A DNA stretch of 10,820 nucleotides from Cochliopodium minus. Lineage: Eukaryota > Discosea > Himatismenida > Cochliopodiidae. Position numbers and translations under genes: made by a program. The stretch lies in NCBI GenBank assembly GCA_024220525.1, contig JAMYWO010000466.1, positions 13,199 to 24,018 of the forward strand. The letters are read 5' to 3'. Shown here one piece after another: positions 5,772-10,820 of the stretch. The first letter of the stretch is position 1, and every line of letters begins with the position of its first letter. Below the pieces are notes generated by a model. It was given only the letters and a program-made list of their open reading frames with translations, was not told the DNA's origin and searched no databases.

Positions 5772-7565
5772 ATGGGAAATAATAATTCTTCTTCGAACAT
5801 AATATTACAACAACTGAAGATTGAGGATCATAATCCTTCTCAATTTGAAAAACTGCCCAAAAATATTCAATGCCTTATTTTCGGATACTTGGATGCAAGG
5901 GATCTCTCCATCTTTATGAGAATCAACAAATATTATTTCAATCTCTTCTTATTCTCCTCCTTCGCCTCTCAGATATGGAAGGAGATTGCTATCAAACATT
6001 CCCTTCATATGGATGAAATGATGATAGATGACATGATAAAGGATCTCTCCAACATACAGGAAGGAAATTTCAATAAATACTATCTGTATTTTAAATATGG
6101 AGGTATGAATGAGTTTCCAAAAATATTATTTCTTTGATCATATTTGAAATTTGTTAGTAAAAAGATAAAGGATCAAAATTAATCAACATATAAAGATAAT
6201 TTGAATATCCTTGGTTGAGATATAAAATTTATATGCCTATAAAAACTCACAAATATTTTCAACTGTGTAAAATCTTTTTATTCATGCTAAAAGAAGATTA
6301 AAATTTTCTTTATCGAGCAAACAAGTTAAGAAACAAGCATCCCATCGAAATTTAAAAAAAAAAAGATATTTTCATTTCAAATTATAAATCATTCTGGAAA
6401 ATCAATAAAATTTATGACTCTTGAAATGATCTGATATAAACAGATCTTAATATAATAATATTTATCGATCAAATTTTTACATTTCAAATGAATTAATTTT
6501 CAAAAACATCTCAAAGAGGAACTACATTGGAACGAAAATAAAAAAGGAAATTTTATTAATTTAATCGGCAATATGACTATTTCCACAGGGCCAAGTTTTC
6601 CTAAAAGGTTAAAAAAAAAATTTAAAATGCAATTTAAAAAACTTTTTTTTGATATAATTAAAATAAAATAAAAATAAAAAAATTAAATAAAATTGAATTT
6701 CAAAAATCAAAAAAAAAAAGCTGGAACTCTATTTTGGGTAAAAAACCGCTTACGAGCAAAACACATTATTTAGAGTCAGTAACGACCAAAATGGACGTAA
6801 ATTGCTACATTTTCTTTGTAAAAAAAAAAAATTGAAAAAATAGTAAATATAATATAATCCATAAAATTAAAAAAATTTTTTTTATTAAAAAAACAGGGAG
6901 TGGGTGCTCCAAATGTTAATTTGGACTCTTGTTGTACTGGTGATCCTGCAAACTGTTGGGTAAGAAATTTCAAATTTTTTTTTTTAAAAAAAAAAATCTT
7001 AAAGAGTACCAAAAATTCAAATATCAACAGGTTGCTGGAAATAAATATAGTATTTTACCTTTTTTTTTTCAATTTATTTTCAATTTATTTTTTTTTTATT
7101 TAATTTTTCAATTTATTAATTTATTTTTTTATTTTCTATCAGAATACACCGGAAATCATCAAATAAATCCTCATTCAGACGAAAAAATTACTTGGAACAT
7201 AGGTGACAAGGTTGGGTGTATTCTTGATTTTGATGGTCCTTCGACCCGAATTGGTTAATTTCTTTTTTAATTAAGTAAAAGTTTAACCAATTATTTTCAA
7301 CAAAAAAAAGGTTTTTTGATAAACGGTCATTGGGTTATTTTAATTTTTAATTTTATTTTATTTAACATTTTTTATTTTAAATTTTTTTTTGATACAGAAA
7401 GGTTGGAAGTTTGATAAAATCCCCAACAAAGAACTTTATGTGATGATTTGTATGGCTTACAACATAGAAGCAAAACTTACCAAACACATTGTTGGGAGAA
7501 GTTCTATACTCAGATACGTGGAGAATCAGTTCAAAATCTCAAGGGATAAATTGAACATATTTTAA
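5772..7565 (+). CDS. F-box/SPRY protein, copy 3 (300 aa, eight exons)
   Basis: Exons: 5772-6102, 6517-6607, 6721-6817, 6897-6959, 7031-7049, 7143-7253, 7311-7333, 7398-7565, all GT-AG. The ATG at 5772 is chosen because it gives MGNNNSSS, matching MGNKSSS of copy 1 and an N-myristoylation signal (Gly2, Ser6). The F-box (FEKLPKNIQCLIFGYLDARD, IWKEI) is nearly identical to the sisters. The SPRY part has SWNSILG, THYLESVTTKMD, the motif CCTGDPANCW, GDKVGCILDFD and GFLINGHWKGWKF. Exon 2 is 9 nt longer than in the other copies and adds three residues (about FPK). Exon 8 differs at a few sites (ELYVMICMAYNIEAK) and keeps the original TAA. Intron 1 is the longest of the set (414 nt) and holds no gene I can see. 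The likely role is a membrane-associated SCF substrate receptor with a ligand preference different from its sisters. Confidence 0.84.
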
Positions 7566-7736
7566 TTAAATCCATAACAAAGTGAAATTTTAGTCAATAT
7601 GCAAAATTTTTGAGAATCAAAAATCATGATTATTGATGATTCTTGATTATATGAAGTGAGATATAATTTTCCTCCATTCATAATAAAAAATATAAAAAAA
7701 AAACCTCATATTATTATTTATTTTCCCTTCTCTAAA
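7566..7736. other. Spacer between F-box/SPRY copy 3 and the Sel1 gene
   Basis: The 171-bp AT-rich spacer begins with the copy 1-like motif aagtgaaattttag (7580-7593). A small pyrimidine-rich patch (7720-7733) lies just before the ATG at 7737 and may be leader or promoter sequence. No other feature was seen. Confidence 0.45.
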
Positions 7737-9565
7737 ATGAACAAGATCAGAAATATTGCAAAAATCACATTAAAGAACAAATCTCTCTTTAGCTTCAACA
7801 AATTCGATGCTTTGAAGACCAAAGTAACCTTACCAAAATCCATCAAACAAAATATTATCTTCCAACACAAAGTAAAAACATATTGCACAGGTAAAATAAA
7901 AAACAACCAGATAATCAAAAATAAAAAATTTGATTTTTGGATCAAAGAATAATACAAGAAAAAAAAATATAAATTTTTAATTATTTTTATAAACATAGAG
8001 GAAGAATAAATCAACAATCAAAAATAAATCAATAGCATTTATTATTCAGTTATTATTTGTCTTATAAATGTATTATCTTTATATTTACAAAATTATTAAA
8101 TAATCATTCATTTAATGATTATTTTAACCAACACTCCATTTATTTTAACCATTCTTCTTCATATTCAGAAAATAATTATCAAAATAGAAGACCAAGAAAC
8201 AACAGACCATCTGTTGACGAATTGACCACTGCAGCAGAAAATGGAGATAATAAAGCATTGCAACAATTGGGAAACATTTATGAAAGAGGAAATGGAGTAG
8301 AAAAAAATGTACAAAGAGCATTGGAATATTATACTCAAGCAGCTGAAGCAGGAAATGAACATTCATTGAATTCAATTGCATATATCTATCTTAGAGGAGA
8401 AGGTAAAAGGATTTTTTGAAAATATCAATGAGTATACTTATTCAAATATAATCAATTTTTCAAATTTATAAACATTCTTATCTAGATATTCTTCATTTAT
8501 TTCATCTCACATATTTTATAATCTGTTATAAATCAAAAAATCTCTTTAAAATAAAAATAATATCTTGAATCAAAGTATATTTCATTTTGATATAACATTC
8601 TTTTTCATATTTTAAGAGAATTATTTTTCATAATTTAAATTATTTAACCAATTAATCTTTTTGATTAAAAAATAAAAGGAGTTGAAAAAGATGTCAACAA
8701 AGCACTCGAATACTTCAACAGGGGAGTCTCCAACGGAAACGGAGTATCCTACTACGCATTGGGAACCCTCTACCAATTCGGAGGAAATGGAGCAGTAGAG
8801 AAGGATCTCGCAAAGTCCTTCGATTACTACACCAAGGGTGCTGAGTTGGGAAACTCTGCTTCCATCTACAACTTGGGTACTTTTTATGAGTACGGAAAGG
8901 GTGTGGAGCAAAACATCTCCAAGGCTATCGAGTACTATATCAGAGCTTCCGAAGCTGGAAATGCTATGGCTATGCAAAAGGTGAAATTATTTTTTAATTA
9001 TTCAATTTTTTTCTGTGATTTTATTTTTAATAATTTTTAATCTTTGTTTTTTTATTTTTTCAAATTTTTTATTTTTTTAAATTTTTCTTATCATTTTTAT
9101 TATCTCATATTTTTTTTTATCTCATATTTTTTTTTCTAGTATGCACACATCTTGGAAAAAGGAAACGGAGTTGAACAAGACATGAAGAGAGCTTTGGAAC
9201 TTTACCACACCGCTGCGGAAAAGGGAGATGTCAGATCGCTCAGAGTTCTCGGAGTTTTCTACTCCAAGGGAGAACACGTAGAGAGAGATTTTGCTAGAGC
9301 TTTTGAATACACCTCCAAAGCAGCAAACCGTGGAGATTCTTTTGCAATGAGTTCTTTGGTAAAAAAATTGATTATTATTTTTTAAATTTTTATTTATTTT
9401 TATTTTTTTTTTTCTCTACTATAGGGATTCTTGTTTGAGAAGGGTCGTGGTACTGAAGTTAACACTGACAAAGCATTGTATTGGTACAGAAGAGCTGTTG
9501 AAAAGGGAAACAAACTTGCTGAGAAAAATTTGGAATACTTGAACAAGAGATTAAACAATAACTAA
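7737..9565 (+). CDS. Sel1-repeat protein with mitochondrial-type N-terminus (349 aa, five exons)
   Basis: Exons: 7737-7890, 8169-8402, 8679-8980, 9140-9358, 9425-9565, with frame-compatible GT-AG introns and TAA at the end. From about residue 77 there are seven full Sel1-like repeats of about 36 residues and a partial eighth. Each has the G-[DN]...AL..LG..YE.G.GVE.D...A.EYY..AAE pattern, for example GNEHSLNSIAYIYLRGEG across the exon 2/3 junction. Sel1 repeats stack as helical hairpins and act as protein-protein scaffolds in degradation, signalling and organelle assembly. Residues 1-51 are rich in Lys, Asn and Ser with almost no acidic residues and end KVKTYCT, which resembles a presequence for a mitochondrion or related organelle. 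The link between exon 1 and exon 2 is my weakest junction: the acceptor at 8168 follows a pyrimidine-rich stretch and keeps the frame. Exons 3-5 prefer C-ending codons, unlike exons 1-2. Confidence 0.84.
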
Positions 9566-9637
9566 TAAAAAAATGATAATAAATTAAAAAATATTTATTT
9601 TTTTTCAAATCAAAAATTTTTTTATTTTTTTTTCTAT
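9566..9637. terminator. Shared 3' region of two convergent genes
   Basis: Only 72 bp separate the TAA of the Sel1 gene from the TAA (minus strand) of the tectonin gene. Right after the Sel1 stop, AATAAA-type hexamers occur on the plus strand (9563-9585). The long T-run at 9596-9634 would read as A-rich on the minus strand. Both messages must end within or across this gap, so their 3' ends probably overlap. Confidence 0.4.
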
Positions 9638-10646
9638 TTATTTTAAAGAAGAAATTTCTGCTCTGTAGACTTCGTCATTGGTTGTACATCCCCAAACTCT
9701 TTTGTTTTCATCTTTTCCTCCTGAACTGATGCACTTCAAAAGACCTTTGACTTTTTGCCATTGATACTTTCCTATGTACTGGTAGATTTCGTTCAAATTG
9801 TCAGTTCCCCAAACTTGATTTTCCACAACAGAAATTGATTTTAATCTCCCTAAAAAGCAAAAAAAAAAATAAAATACAAATTAATAAAATAATTTTTTTA
9901 AACCTGTAATCTTTTCCCATTCCTTTCCTTTCCATCTGTAAACTTCATCGTTAACATTCAAACCCCAAACCAGGTCGTTTTGAGTGTGATCCAAACGTCT
10001 CAACATTCCTGGCATTTTTTCCCATTTGTTGTCACCAAGATACCTCCACACTTCATTTAAAGAATTGCATCCCCAAACACTTTTATCCTATTTATTTTTT
10101 GAATTTTTTTTATTTTAATTATTTTTTATTTTTTTTATTTTTTTATTTTACCTTTCCAATTGAGACGCATTGAAGTTTTCCAGAAACTTTCTCCCAACCT
10201 TTTCCTTTCCATCTAATCAATTCATCGGAAGGAGTGCAACCCCAAACCAAATTCTCACTAAGAATAAAAAAATTAATATTGAAAAAAAATTAATTTTTTA
10301 AAAAAAAATTTTACTCATAAACGTCCAAATATTTTAGTTCAACATTCATCCTAGAAAAAAAATATTTAGTTTTTTATTTTGAATAATTTTTAAATAATTT
10401 TTGGTTTTTTTTATTTTTTTTTATTTTTTTATTTTTTTATTCAATTTTTTTTTTTTTTTTTACTTTTCCCATTGATTGTTTCCTTTGTACTTCCAAGTGT
10501 TATAAGCACTGTCACAACCCCAAACAGAACCATCGAAACCAACAGAGATGTGAGACATCTTTCCCGAAACCAATCTCCAATCCAAAACCTTTGCTTTACT
10601 GTCTTGCTTATTGTTTAATATGTGCACGTTGTGGCTTAGTTGGTTG
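9638..10646 (-). CDS. Tectonin beta-propeller protein, 3' part (239 residues visible)
   Basis: Exons on the minus strand, in reading order: 10646-10464, 10350-10315, 10257-10152, 10087-9904, 9849-9638, with stop at 9640-9638. All introns have GT-AG ends and the joined frame is open. Six tectonin repeats are visible, each built around VWG and a later [EDA]..[WYI]..W/Y strand: SVWGCDSAYNTWKYKG, LVWGCTPSDELIRWKG, SVWGCNSLNEVWRYLG, LVWGLNVNDEVYRWKG, QVWGTDNLNEIYQYIG, RVWGCTTNDEVYRAEI. Six repeats make a full propeller, as in Physarum tectonin, horseshoe-crab tachylectin-1 and fish-egg lectins, which bind bacterial surface sugars or lipids. VLDWRLVSGKM at the front probably closes the ring against the last blade. 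The first exon in view begins in phase 2, so the start codon and any signal peptide lie beyond the right edge. The gene converges on the Sel1 gene. Confidence 0.86.
10088..10151 (-). other. A-rich intron of the tectonin gene without a pyrimidine tract
   Basis: Read on the sense (minus) strand, this 64-nt intron is almost entirely A with scattered T, and its last bases are aaaaaataaatag. The frame and repeat register on both sides (IGK / DKSVWG) make the junction secure. Most other introns in the window have at least a short T-run before AG. Confidence 0.6.
10395..10461. repeat. T-rich low-complexity tract inside a tectonin intron
   Basis: Long T-runs broken by single A bases fill most of the intron at 10351-10463. 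A similar tract lies at 10098-10150 and another in intron 7 of F-box/SPRY copy 1 (3665-3718). No terminal repeats or coding capacity were seen. Confidence 0.6.
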
Positions 10647-10715
10647 CTATCAAATTAATTTTTTATTTTTTTATTTTTTTTGTTTTTTATTTTTCAATTT
10701 ATTTTTTTTGTTTTT

Positions 10716-10820
10716 ATTTTTTATTTTTTATTTTTTATTTTTCATTTTTCATTTTTCATTTTTCATTTTTCATTTTTCATTTTTCATTTTTTATTATTTT
10801 TTATTTCTTATTTTTTATTT
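10716..10820. repeat. Heptamer tandem repeat (ATTTTTT / ATTTTTC)
   Basis: A bases fall exactly seven apart from 10716 to 10793. Four ATTTTTT-type units come first, then seven units with C as the last base (C at 10743, 10750, 10757, 10764, 10771, 10778 and 10785). After a 3-base slip the period resumes at 10796, 10803, 10810 and 10817 and runs off the window edge. It lies in an intron, or upstream region, of the tectonin gene. Confidence 0.85.

Larger units (their letters stand above)
2494..7565 (+). repeat. Head-to-tail triplication of an F-box/SPRY gene
   Basis: Three units start at 2494, 4043 and 5772, with gaps of 132 and 86 bp. All seven intron positions and phases (1, 2, 0, 0, 1, 1, 0) agree, and exons 3 to 7 have the same lengths in every copy (97, 63, 19, 111 and 23 nt). 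The last exon and the F-box core are the most similar parts at the nucleotide level. Exons 2 and 4 and the end of exon 1 are the least similar. This is local tandem duplication, with no insertion element at the borders. Confidence 0.88.

Noticed and set aside
6956-7258. A 100-codon plus-strand frame across introns 4 and 5 of copy 3
   Set aside because: It reads through spliced introns. Only its last part is the real exon 6.
7656-7736. GTG-started extension of the Sel1 first exon
   Set aside because: A GTG start is not expected in a nuclear gene. The ATG at 7737 follows a leader-like pyrimidine patch and gives a sensible presequence.
8145-8381. Two minus-strand frames over Sel1 exon 2
   Set aside because: They are shadows of the Sel1 coding sequence, with no family resemblance.
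8621-8977. Minus-strand open frame of 118 codons rich in Ser, Val and Leu
   Set aside because: It mirrors Sel1 exon 3. Codon bias of the repeat exon keeps the opposite strand open, and the plus strand has clear repeats.

Overview
The window is AT-rich nuclear DNA from a unicellular eukaryote. Long coding exons are separated by short introns with GT...AG ends. Proteins are rich in Asn, Lys and Ile, every recognisable gene ends in TAA, and intergenic gaps are only 45-171 bp. The gene families (F-box/SPRY, LRR, Sel1 repeats, tectonin propeller) suggest a free-living amoeba or amoeboflagellate. I cannot name the lineage from sequence alone. No tRNA, rRNA, CRISPR array or transposase was seen.

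Layout: 1-231 may be a worn remnant of a protein kinase. 232-575 shows no gene. 576-1086 is a clear ARF-family small GTPase pseudogene with six frame changes. 1177-2448 is an intronless gene for a 423-residue leucine-rich-repeat protein. 2494-7565 is a head-to-tail array of three F-box/SPRY genes. All three are split into eight exons with the same phases, including 19-nt and 23-nt micro-exons, and encode 296, 298 and 300 residues. 7737-9565 is a five-exon gene for a 349-residue Sel1-repeat protein with a mitochondrial-type N-terminus. 9638-10646, on the minus strand and converging on it, is the 3' part of a tectonin beta-propeller (lectin-like) gene. Its first exon(s) lie beyond the right edge, behind an intron full of a heptamer repeat.

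The best material is the F-box/SPRY array. I rebuilt the exon structure by requiring the same phase in all three copies, and each then gives one uninterrupted protein. F-box plus SPRY is the architecture of substrate receptors of SCF ubiquitin ligases such as Fbxo45. Copies 1 and 3 begin with an N-myristoylation signal, which suggests a membrane-tethered ligase. Copy 2 has lost that start and has also read through its old stop codon. Conserved blocks alternate with variable blocks, and copies 1 and 2 share intron sequence, so both divergence and gene conversion seem to be acting.

A joint role for the neighbouring genes (LRR, F-box/SPRY, Sel1, tectonin), for example in recognising engulfed microbes, is only a speculation from family knowledge. 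Nothing in the sequence proves it.
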